Assembly (NCBI RefSeq): GCF_001655615.1
Contig: NZ_CP011567.1
Location: 4,597,001 to 4,661,000, forward strand
Direction of reading: 5' to 3'
Length of the DNA: 64,000 nt
Origin: Pseudomonas sp. GR 6-02
GTDB lineage: Bacteria; Pseudomonadota; Gammaproteobacteria; Pseudomonadales; Pseudomonadaceae
Shown here: positions 8,054-15,157 of the stretch, in pieces
How positions within the stretch are numbered: the stretch's first letter is position 1
Layout: each line of letters begins with the position of its first letter
Translations under genes and position numbers: made by a program
The notes under the pieces: generated by a model
Told to the model about the DNA's origin: nothing
The model's input: the letters and a program-made list of their open reading frames with translations, nothing else
The model's database searches: none

Positions 8054-9852
8054 GTATTCGCGTTGGCGAGGTCATCGCCGTCCAAGGAACAAAATTGGTT
8101 CTGAAGATAGATGAACAGTCGAGCAAGGAAACCCTGTTCTATGAAGGAGAGAAATACAAGGGAGTCTCAATCCGCGAATACCTATCCATTCAGCGTGGCT
8201 TCCGCCAAATCATCTGCATCGTCGAGGGCGAGTATCTGGATGAAAGCCGCACTGAGATGCATGATGGTCGGCAAACGTTTGTACGAAAGGTAGAGGCTAG
8301 GCCGATTGGATACTTCGACCGTTCTGGTTTCACTCAGGGCATCAAGTATCTACCGATGATCCAGGATGCGGCTTACCTGCTTCCCGAGGAGAAAATCAGG
8401 TCCATCTTCGACCGCAAGGCGGACAGTGATTTCAGAATTGGGACTATGCTGAAAGAGGAAATCGCGGTTGGGTTGCCGTGGAAGCGACTCTTCAATAGCC
8501 ATATCGGTATCTTCGGCAATACCGGAAGCGGCAAGTCGAATACTCTGGCAAAGCTCTACACTGTTCTTTTCGATCAAAAGTTGCCTCTCATTGCAGGTAA
8601 GAGCCGTTTCATCATCTTGGATTTTAATGGTGAGTACGGCGGTGAGCAGCTCGTCGCTGCGGATCACAAAACCGTCTACCAACTGTCCACGCTTACCGCT
8701 CCAAACCTGAACGATCTAGCTTCACGGTTTCCGCTGGCAACGCAGGAATTCTGGCAGCTCGAGACTATGGCTCTGCTCTTTCAGGCTACCCCGAACACGC
8801 AAAGGCCATTCCTCAACCGTGTCATCTCAGGTAGGGAACGCTATAGAGCCATTCCTGGGGCACTCGCGAATTATGCGAAGCTGATGTTCCACACTTCGTT
8901 CTGCGCCGGGGAGGTAAAGACGGCGACGCTGGATTTGATGCGCACCGTCTCGCGGCTCATGGGAAATCAGCAGGTGCAGGACATGCTGGCAGATGTGGTC
9001 TGGCACCGGCTTGGCGGGCGCTTCACTTACCAGGGGCGGTTCATAGGTACCGATGGCGCACAGTACGCGGCGGATATCGCTCCAATTGTAGAAACGCTAG
9101 ACGCCGCAGGCCTCGATGAGTTCGACCAGCTTGTGCTACGCGTCAACTTGCAGCTGATGTCAGATCTAAACGCCGGATACGTTCAGTTTGAGCATATTCA
9201 GCCACTTCTGAAGCGCGTCGAGTCTTCACTCGACAACCTGCGTAAAGTGTTGTCTGTTTCGGATGCGGCACCAGATGAGCGGCTGCTCACGGTCATCTCG
9301 ATGCGCCGCTGTAACAACGAGATTAAGAAGGTTCTGCCTCTACTGTTCGCGAAGCACTACTACAACAGTCACAAGGCCACGGTCACCAATCCGCCCGACC
9401 GGACCATCCATCTCATCGTCGATGAGGCGCACAACATCCTGTCCGATCAGTCTGCGAGAGAAAGTGAAACTTGGAAGGATTATCGGCTCGAGCAGTTCGA
9501 AGAGATCATCAAGGAGGGGCGCAAGTTTGGGATGTTCATTACCATCGCCAGCCAGCGTCCGGCTGATATCTCGCCCACAATCGTCTCGCAGCTACACAAT
9601 TTCTTCATTCACCGCTTGGTGAATGATCGGGATCTTTACTTGATCGACAATACAATCTCTACGCTGGATTCTCTGTCTCGTAGCCTCATCCCGGGCCTCT
9701 CACAAGGGTGTTGCGTGGTCACTGGTACTGCTTTTGAGCTGCCGATGGTGATCCAGGTGGATAGACTGCTAGATGGTAAGCAACCTGCCAGCGAGGACGT
9801 CGATCTCGACAGGCTTTGGAGTGATGCTCTGGCAGTTGAGGCAGAGGAGTAG
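8050..9852 (+). CDS. HerA-type ATPase/translocase (SIR2-HerA system)
   Basis: A 600-residue protein; the start at 8050 is fixed by the ATGA overlap with the SIR2 gene. An N-terminal HAS-barrel-like domain (about 1-120) precedes the DUF87 ATPase core: Walker A GNTGSGKS at 156-163 and Walker B HLIVDEAHNIL with Asp458/Glu459. An Arg-rich ASQRPADISP element follows (about 500) and is typical of HerA/FtsK-like hexamers. In SIR2-HerA (also called Nezha) systems, HerA forms a hexamer that assembles with SIR2 and supports NAD+ depletion and/or nuclease activity against phage. A CxC or DNA-binding appendix was not seen. No third gene follows in the same direction. Confidence 0.92.
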   Translation: MSIRVGEVIAVQGTKLVLKIDEQSSKETLFYEGEKYKGVSIREYLSIQRGFRQIICIVEGEYLDESRTEMHDGRQTFVRKVEARPIGYFDRSGFTQGIKYLPMIQDAAYLLPEEKIRSIFDRKADSDFRIGTMLKEEIAVGLPWKRLFNSHIGIFGNTGSGKSNTLAKLYTVLFDQKLPLIAGKSRFIILDFNGEYGGEQLVAADHKTVYQLSTLTAPNLNDLASRFPLATQEFWQLETMALLFQATPNTQRPFLNRVISGRERYRAIPGALANYAKLMFHTSFCAGEVKTATLDLMRTVSRLMGNQQVQDMLADVVWHRLGGRFTYQGRFIGTDGAQYAADIAPIVETLDAAGLDEFDQLVLRVNLQLMSDLNAGYVQFEHIQPLLKRVESSLDNLRKVLSVSDAAPDERLLTVISMRRCNNEIKKVLPLLFAKHYYNSHKATVTNPPDRTIHLIVDEAHNILSDQSARESETWKDYRLEQFEEIIKEGRKFGMFITIASQRPADISPTIVSQLHNFFIHRLVNDRDLYLIDNTISTLDSLSRSLIPGLSQGCCVVTGTAFELPMVIQVDRLLDGKQPASEDVDLDRLWSDALAVEAEE

Positions 9853-9926
9853 AGCCAGTCGCAGCAGCAATGGTGCTGCACAACCTTCTCTCACAGGCTA
9901 AAGCGGTTAATCAAGAACAACTGCTG

Positions 9927-9969
9927 AGCGACTGCTTTTGGCCGGTTGCTGCCTGTTGCGTCCACCGGC
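9927..9969 (+). repeat. Right arm of ~40-bp imperfect inverted repeat flanking SIR2-HerA
   Basis: Begins AGCGACTGCTTTTGGCCG, then TTGCTGCCTGTTGC, and ends CCACCGGC. It is the inverted partner of 6692-6731. A 10-bp direct repeat AGCGGTTAAT lies just inside each arm (6739-6748 and 9902-9911). Confidence 0.65.
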
Positions 9970-10032
9970 TGAATCCCCTTAAAACGACCCCGAGTGGACA
10001 TTGAAGCCCTCGCGAACGACATGAACCGTTTG

Positions 10033-10395
10033 TCAGGAGTACAAGCCATACCCTGCCGCGATGATCAGCGGTGAAACCAGCAGCGTTGCCCAGAAACCCG
10101 ATTTTGGAACAGCAATGACGCAAATGATCGAGATCATAAGCACATAGATGCCAACAATTTTAAGTAGCGCGAGATCGCCAACTGCTACGGCGTGAATCGC
10201 TGTATGCCCTGCGAGCATAAAAAGCGGCCCCAGCAGGGTAAACCAGAGGGCGGTACGCCGATCTTCGTGCACTCTGAACTGGTCAACGAAGCCAGAGTCT
10301 ACAGCGGCGGCGAATGCTGCTTTGAACTTAATAATACCGAATGGAATATGGAAGGCGCCCAAGGCGAACAGCGTCCATGCGACGATGTTTGACAT
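10033..10395 (-). CDS. DUF6463-like small integral membrane protein
   Basis: A 120-residue protein with four predicted membrane helices (about 5-25, 48-70, 75-95, 98-118). The N-terminus, VAWTLFALGAFHIPFG with a His after the first helix, and the general pattern fit DUF6463 membrane proteins of unknown function. The start at 10395 has GGAG upstream with long spacing. The start lies 37 bases downstream (on this strand) of an integron attC-like site, which is the usual placement of a gene in an integron cassette. No second attC is seen after its stop. The family name is a moderately confident guess; the membrane topology is clear. Confidence 0.65.
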   Translation of the reverse strand: MSNIVAWTLFALGAFHIPFGIIKFKAAFAAAVDSGFVDQFRVHEDRRTALWFTLLGPLFMLAGHTAIHAVAVGDLALLKIVGIYVLMISIICVIAVPKSGFWATLLVSPLIIAAGYGLYS

Positions 10396-10431
10396 ATTTT
10401 ATATGCTCCGTAACGGTAAGGTTGGACGAGC

Positions 10432-10502
10432 GCCTAACGTTTGGGGCCTTCTTTAGCCGGTCCCGAGCGAGCTTAGCCAGCGACTTGAGCCGCATGTTAG
10501 GC
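10432..10502 (-). other. Lone attC-like integron recombination site
   Basis: On the minus strand the site runs from GCCTAAC (R'') through ATGCGGCTCAAG to CCCCAAAC and GTTAGGC (R'), 71 bp in all. The complementary 7-bp R boxes, the 5-nt spacer and the CTCAAG L'' box match the attC plan. The left half resembles the Vibrio attC core (TAAC, spacer, then CTCAAG). No integrase gene is in the window. Confidence 0.7.
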
Positions 10503-10675
10503 TGCGTCACCGATGGCGCGCCAGCCGTATAAATACTTGATGACTCAAAGCTGCGGAGCAGACCTCCTGGAGCATGCGGTTTTGCGGCGACAGCCATCCC
10601 GTGTTCACCGTCCACTATTGGGAAGCGGCTCTTGATGATAGACAGCAATAAGCCAAAAGCCCCACTTCGATGTAG

Positions 10676-11617
10676 CTACAAAACCAGAAACGGTTTACTC
10701 ACAACAGAAATGCGGGCCAACCCCAACTTCAACAGTTCCTTACGTAGCAGCGAGCGCTCAAGCACAGCCATTCCGGCCTGCCATTCGATCGACAGCAAAT
10801 GGCTCAACTTTTGTTGGCTGACCAAGGGCTCAGCCAGAAAGTAGCTTTTGCACTCGCGGATGCTGATGACGTTCAACAGCCAGTCTCCACCCTGCGCCGC
10901 CAGCCAGTGACCGATCGTTGAACGATGCGTTCGGATCAGCGCACTGGCATCCCACACCGCCATCTGCGCGAAAACCTGCGGCAGGTTGCTATCGGCTTTC
11001 AGCCGCTTCATATCAACCGCCAACGCGCCAATCAGGTCTGACTCGATAGTGGCTTGGCACTCGGAGAAATACCGCTCGGGCCAGTCCGCTTCCAGTTTCG
11101 CCCGCCGTGCGAGGACTTCATAAGCCCGGATATCCGATTGGGTGGTCAGCTGCCCTGTGAAGTTCAGGGTATTGTCCAGAATTGCCGTGGCCAGCAAAGC
11201 AGCACTTTTTTCGCTGATCAGCGGCAACAGCTCTGCCGCTTCCCAACGCTGAAAAATCAGCGTTGCCGCTGCGCCGATCGGCAGGATGTCTGCCGCAGAT
11301 CCGAGCTTTTGCGCCCAATAGTTTTCAAAGCCTGGGTGATGGTCAATGACTTCCACCACCTGTTCAAGAACCACCATCGGGTCGAAATGGTGGTAGTCGG
11401 AGACATCCACCAACACGAACTCATCACCCGCTCTCGGCAGATAATCGTCCAGAGATGATTGCCATCCAAGCACGGTCCTGGAGATGCTGGCATTGAGCGG
11501 GGCGCTACTGACGGCCCGAGCATCAATGCCTTGGTGATTCAACAGCTCGGCGTACGCAATGCAACAGGCATACGCGTCGATGTCCAGATACGCCGAGCCT
11601 GAGGTCACCACCCTCAT
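10676..11617 (-). CDS. DHH-family phosphoesterase (Mn-dependent pyrophosphatase-like)
   Basis: A 313-residue protein if translation starts at 11617, where MRVVTSGSAYLDIDAYACC begins a canonical first DHH-fold strand; upstream in-frame codons would add 29 non-conserved residues. DxDxxAC (LDIDAYACC) corresponds to DHH motif I, VLVDVSDY to motif II, and VIDHHPG to motif III, the DHH metal site. The C-terminal part (about 190-310) would be the DHHA2-like substrate domain. Members cleave pyrophosphate or small phosphodiesters in the cytoplasm. The substrate cannot be told from sequence. Confidence 0.8.
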   Translation of the reverse strand: MRVVTSGSAYLDIDAYACCIAYAELLNHQGIDARAVSSAPLNASISRTVLGWQSSLDDYLPRAGDEFVLVDVSDYHHFDPMVVLEQVVEVIDHHPGFENYWAQKLGSAADILPIGAAATLIFQRWEAAELLPLISEKSAALLATAILDNTLNFTGQLTTQSDIRAYEVLARRAKLEADWPERYFSECQATIESDLIGALAVDMKRLKADSNLPQVFAQMAVWDASALIRTHRSTIGHWLAAQGGDWLLNVISIRECKSYFLAEPLVSQQKLSHLLSIEWQAGMAVLERSLLRKELLKLGLARISVVSKPFLVL

Positions 11618-11901
11618 GACACGTGGGCCACAGCGTGAGCTGCCGAAACCAGTTCCGGGTCGAACACCATGATCGAGCAATAAGCGGACTCCCGCCTGAA
11701 GCAAAGATATCGCTTACAGCATTGCTGGCTGCTCTGACAAAACATCGACATCGGCTGTCCTTAAAATCCATTTTCCATAATTAAAACAGCGCATTAGCGT
11801 GCCGAAACATTCTGTTTATGCCCTATTTTCTGCCGACAAGACTCGTATGCTTTCATTGCGAAAACATGACGGAATGGAGGTATTTTGAAGTCATGCGGAT
11901 G

Positions 11902-12114
11902 TCAGCGCGCAATGGTGTATGAACCACTGGTATGGATGAGCAACGCTATGAAAGCCACGAAAGGAGCGAACAGCACCAAGCCGCCGACGGCGACTGCCCA
12001 GCCCCAGGCAAAACCGCTTTCTCCCTTGAAACGGCCGCCACTCAGCAAGCCAAGCACGTAAACGCCAATCCTATGAGCCAACAGGTTGATTAAGATATCA
12101 AAGATGAAATCCAT
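11902..12114 (-). CDS. Small two-helix membrane protein
   Basis: A 70-residue frame with two hydrophobic stretches (about 4-25 and 38-63) separated by a Gly/Arg-rich loop (GGRFKGESG). GGGA lies upstream of the ATG. No family is recognised; size and topology suggest a small inner-membrane protein. It is probably real but the call rests on ORF structure and plausible composition only. Confidence 0.45.
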   Translation of the reverse strand: MDFIFDILINLLAHRIGVYVLGLLSGGRFKGESGFAWGWAVAVGGLVLFAPFVAFIALLIHTSGSYTIAR

Positions 12115-12193
12115 TTCTGATCCCGTGGCTCCTTGTCGGTTTTCTTGAGCGTTCTAGCCGAAAGCAGCCCTTGTGCAATCGAAGAACATCGAA

Positions 12194-12601
12194 TCACTGC
12201 TCAACATCGCCGCTCGCCAACCCTTTCAACTTGATCTCAGCCAACGGATGCCCAGCCTTCAAAGCAATACGCCAAAACCGCGCCGCTTCCACCGGATCCG
12301 GCGCCTTGCTCGGCGTCCCCGCGAGGCAGATCACTCCCACCTGATACGCCGCCTTGCCATCCCCCGCCAACGCGGCCAGGCGCAGTAATCGCACACCCTC
12401 CTCGCGAGCCCCAAGACCGACGCCGCGAAAGGTCAGGATGTGGCCGTAGAAGCTCTGGGCGCCGACATCGCCCAGGTTGGCCATGCGCGCGAACTGGCCC
12501 TCGAGCCAGCGCCAGCCTCGCGGTTGGCGCACAAACCACGACCAGTGGAACAACCGGCGGGCCAGCCAGTAACCGGCCCGCGCTTTGAGTCGTAGGAACA
12601 C
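12194..12601 (-). CDS. Sel1-repeat (TPR-like) protein
   Basis: A 135-residue protein starting at GTG 12601, directly abutting the stop of the upstream gene (TGA then GTG), so it is translationally coupled. Sel1-like repeats are visible: GDVGAQSFYGHIL, then REEGVRLLRLAALAGDGKAAYQVGVICLAG, then PVEAARFWRIALKAGHPLAEIKL (described by motif; together about residues 44-128). Such solenoids mediate protein contacts. An N-terminal Arg/Trp-rich stretch (about 1-35) could be membrane-associated. Third gene of a three-gene run with the XRE regulator and a hypothetical gene. Confidence 0.75.
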   Translation of the reverse strand: MFLRLKARAGYWLARRLFHWSWFVRQPRGWRWLEGQFARMANLGDVGAQSFYGHILTFRGVGLGAREEGVRLLRLAALAGDGKAAYQVGVICLAGTPSKAPDPVEAARFWRIALKAGHPLAEIKLKGLASGDVEQ

Positions 12602-12973
12602 TCAGGCTTCCGCCGACTCGGGGTACTCGTATTCGAACACCCGCACCACTTCCGAGGCATGCCAGGACGCGGCAGCCACGCCGTCGGACGGTCCGGAGAA
12701 GCGTCCGAGGCGCTCGACACATTCGAAGAAGCCGGTGCGCGGCAAGCGACTGGCGCCCTGGCTGATCACCAGCGAGCTGCGCAGCGGCTGCTCGGCCCTG
12801 GCGTCCAGCGCGGCCAGGTGTTCAAGGGCGGCGGTCAGGGTTTGCATGGCGGGCGTGGGTAGCTGCAATCGCTCCAGCAATGCCCGATAAGTCAGAAGAT
12901 GGCGCTGACGGCGCGCCTGATCCAGTTCCCCCAGCAATCCGTCCCAATGTTGACGACTGATGCGTACGCTCAC
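12602..12973 (-). CDS. Conserved hypothetical protein
   Basis: A 123-residue protein starting at GTG 12973, which overlaps the TGA of the upstream XRE gene (GTGA). Not recognised. It is Arg/Leu-rich and mainly helical in the N-terminal two thirds (QHWDGLLGELDQARRQRHLL) and has a C-terminal RVFEYEYPES. No signal or membrane segment. Tight coupling on both sides suggests a function together with the XRE-like and Sel1 proteins. Confidence 0.65.
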   Translation of the reverse strand: MSVRISRQHWDGLLGELDQARRQRHLLTYRALLERLQLPTPAMQTLTAALEHLAALDARAEQPLRSSLVISQGASRLPRTGFFECVERLGRFSGPSDGVAAASWHASEVVRVFEYEYPESAEA

Positions 12974-13311
12974 GATTCATCCCTCCATCCTGGCACCGTC
13001 AACTCCCAGGCGAGGCTGCGGCGAATAGCAGCGTCGGGTTGACGCTCACCGCTTTCGATCAAGGCGAGATATGACGGGCTGATGCCTACCGTGCGGGCAA
13101 GCGCCTCAATGGCGATGCCCTTCCCTTCGCGCAAACTGCGTAGTTGATCCAGACCCGGAAGAGTCTGGTCTGATGTGGCCGCGGGACGCACTGTGGCTTC
13201 GCGCGGTGGTTGTTCGTTGATGCCTGCTGCTTTCAGTAGAGCCTGATACTGAGCCCATGGCAGAACCGCATATTCTGGTTCGCCTTCGCGTGTAATTATC
13301 TGAATATCCAT
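12970..13311 (-). CDS. XRE-family helix-turn-helix regulator
   Basis: A 113-residue protein. The start at 13311 (MDIQIITREGEPEYAVLPW) is taken because this N-terminus matches the short strand-rich module found before HTH domains in antitoxin-like XRE proteins. The HTH (about 60-108) reads LRSLREGKGIAIEALARTVG then SPSYLALIESGERQPDAAIRRSLAWEL. The N-terminal module followed by XRE resembles HigA/antitoxin-type regulators, but no RelE-like toxin gene lies next to it. First gene of the coupled run 13311-12194. Confidence 0.75.
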   Translation of the reverse strand: MDIQIITREGEPEYAVLPWAQYQALLKAAGINEQPPREATVRPAATSDQTLPGLDQLRSLREGKGIAIEALARTVGISPSYLALIESGERQPDAAIRRSLAWELTVPGWRDES

Positions 13312-13423
13312 GACTACCCCGTAGGACAACGACACGTAGCGAGTCGGCACTTTTCCTTAGAAGTGTAATCCTAACAGCGGCCAAGGTCGCGGGGGGTATG
13401 AATATGGATGATCCTGAATCGGT

Positions 13424-13879
13424 TCAGTTTTTTTTCGGGCCCTGAAGTTGCAGCTGTTCCGGGGTATCGGGCAGGCGTTCAACCACTGCGAGTTTTTCCG
13501 GCGCCTGACGCTTGCGCCAGGCGCGGAAGGCGTTGAGTTCGTCATCGAGGACTTTCATCAACCAGGCCAGCACGGCAATGTCGTCGAGCATGCCGAACAC
13601 CGGGATGAAATCCGGGATCGCATCCACCGGGCTCAGGAAATACATCAGGCCGGCCACCACCGAAACCATCGCTTTCGGGCTGATGGCCCGGTACTCGCCA
13701 CGCCAGTAGGCCAGGCAGAGTGCCTGCAACAAGCGCAGATCGTCTTTTAGTTTGCCCAGACGATTACCTTGGCTCGCACCTTTGCTGGCAACCGCGAACA
13801 GCAGGGTCGGCAAACGACCACGGGCGAGCAGGCGCCCGGCCATTGGCAGGAAGCGGGCGAAATTCCAGGGCATTTTCAT
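13424..13879 (-). CDS. YkvA family (DUF1232) membrane-associated protein
   Basis: A 151-residue protein; the start at 13879 has GGGAGG 5 bases upstream. The DUF1232 core is LMYFLSPVDAIPDFIPVFGMLDD (about 92-114; written here as a motif), with the invariant SPxDxIPDFIPxxGxLDD pattern. One membrane-facing hydrophobic region lies around it. The function of YkvA proteins is unknown. The Gln/Lys-rich tail is poorly conserved. Confidence 0.85.
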   Translation of the reverse strand: MKMPWNFARFLPMAGRLLARGRLPTLLFAVASKGASQGNRLGKLKDDLRLLQALCLAYWRGEYRAISPKAMVSVVAGLMYFLSPVDAIPDFIPVFGMLDDIAVLAWLMKVLDDELNAFRAWRKRQAPEKLAVVERLPDTPEQLQLQGPKKN

Positions 13880-14022
13880 CTTTTCCTCCCACTGAAATGT
13901 TATCCACACAAATTGTGGATAACCTTGTGAACAGAGCTGCATTTCACCGCTGGAGGCCCCGTTTCACAAGGGTCTTGCTCAGATCGGGCGTTTTTTACTC
14001 ACATAAAAAAACCCAAGATTTC

Positions 14023-14160
14023 ATTGACTTGGCGCACCGGTCCGTCTAGCTCGGGCACTCTCACTGGCTATGACTGCAGCGTACCGCATCCGTTCGCTTT
14101 GTTTACCTTCACCAAACCCCAGATGCAACAACGCCCCGCATAAGCGAGGCGTTGTTTTTT
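14023..14160 (+). ncRNA. Possible small RNA ending at a plus-strand terminator
   Basis: A stem AACAACGCC / GGCGTTGTT followed by six T (14125-14160) is oriented for the plus strand, although no plus-strand gene precedes it and the neighbouring FKBP gene is on the minus strand. A TTGACT hexamer at 14023 followed 17 bases later by TAGCTC could be a sigma-70-like promoter. Together they suggest a ~100-nt plus-strand transcript. No Rfam family is recognised. Alternatively it is a bidirectional terminator for the FKBP gene. Confidence 0.3.
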
Positions 14161-14174
14161 CGAGCAGACGCGGA

Positions 14175-14888
14175 TTACTTGGCGTCGTCTTGTTTGGCTG
14201 GATCCTTGATGCCCAGCAGCTCCAGGTCGAATACCAGCACCGAGTTGGCTGGAATCGCCGGGCTAGGGCTTTGGGCGCCGTAAGCCAGGTCGCTAGGGAT
14301 GTACAGTTTGTACTTCTCACCAACGTGCATCAGTTGCAGGCCTTCGACCCAACCCGGAATCACACCGCTGACTGGCAGATCGATCGGGCTGCCGCGCTCG
14401 ACGGAGCTGTCGAAAACGGTGCCGTTGGTCAGTTTACCGGTGTAGTGAACAGTCACTACGTCGGTCGGCTTAGGCTGTGCGCCATCGGCCTTCTTGACCA
14501 CTTCGTATTGCAGGCCGGAAGCCGTGGTGACGACACCGGCTTTCTTGCCATTCTCTTCGAGGAATTTCTTGCCGGCGGCTGCCGACTCTTCGCTCATCTT
14601 GGCCAAACGCTCTTCGGCACGCTTCTGCAGCGCTGCGAAGGCTTCAACCAGTTCCTCATCCTTCAGTTTCTGTTCTTTCTTGCCGACGGCATCTTCGATG
14701 CCTTGGGCTACGGCTTTGGAGTCCAGATCATCCATGCCTTCCTGAGCCAGACTTTTGCCCATGTTCAGGCCAATGCCGTAGGAAGCTTTTTGCGCCGGGG
14801 TTTTCAGCTCTACGCTGGTCTGCGAATCACAACCCGCAAGTACCAGGCCAACCAGGGCCACCGCCGCCGCCAACCGATGCTGTTTCAT
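14175..14888 (-). CDS. FKBP-type peptidyl-prolyl isomerase lipoprotein (FkpA/Mip-like)
   Basis: A 237-residue protein. A lipoprotein signal (LAAAVALVGLVLAGC, Cys19) is followed by the FKBP_N dimerisation region (about 25-115, Lys/Glu-rich helices) and a FKBP isomerase domain (about 125-228) with VTVHYTGKLTNGTVFDSS and YGAQSPSPAIPANSVLVFDLELL. It is expected in the envelope as a chaperone/prolyl isomerase. The start at 14888 is fixed by the signal peptide. Single gene; the hairpin at 14125-14160 lies just beyond its stop. Confidence 0.93.
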   Translation of the reverse strand: MKQHRLAAAVALVGLVLAGCDSQTSVELKTPAQKASYGIGLNMGKSLAQEGMDDLDSKAVAQGIEDAVGKKEQKLKDEELVEAFAALQKRAEERLAKMSEESAAAGKKFLEENGKKAGVVTTASGLQYEVVKKADGAQPKPTDVVTVHYTGKLTNGTVFDSSVERGSPIDLPVSGVIPGWVEGLQLMHVGEKYKLYIPSDLAYGAQSPSPAIPANSVLVFDLELLGIKDPAKQDDAK

Positions 14889-15157
14889 GCTATTTCCTTG
14901 TTCATGCGCCTAAAGGGCAATCGAGTAAAGCCGCGAGCTTATCAGGCGGCCACGACCAATGGCTACCGGCATGAGAGCAGGAAACTTCCGATAAGTTCAG
15001 GTGTTTAAACGCATTTCGGGATTAGAACGATGAAGCTTCTGTCATCTGGCTCTCACAGCCCCCGATGCCGGTTCCCACAGCCCTTGGCGTAATGGCCTCT
15101 TGCCGCACTTCATCAGCTGAGGCATAAGAGAGCTACAAATTGACAAGGATGTTTATC

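Noticed and set aside
10328..10648. 106-codon minus frame
   Set aside because: It is a translation through the attC-like site (the QPNMRLKSLAKLA stretch is a frame of the repeat) and into the DUF6463-like gene.
12602..13311. Toxin-antitoxin pair with the XRE protein as antitoxin
   Set aside because: The adjacent 123-residue protein lacks RelE/HigB, Fic, PIN or RES motifs; kept only as a coupled hypothetical gene.
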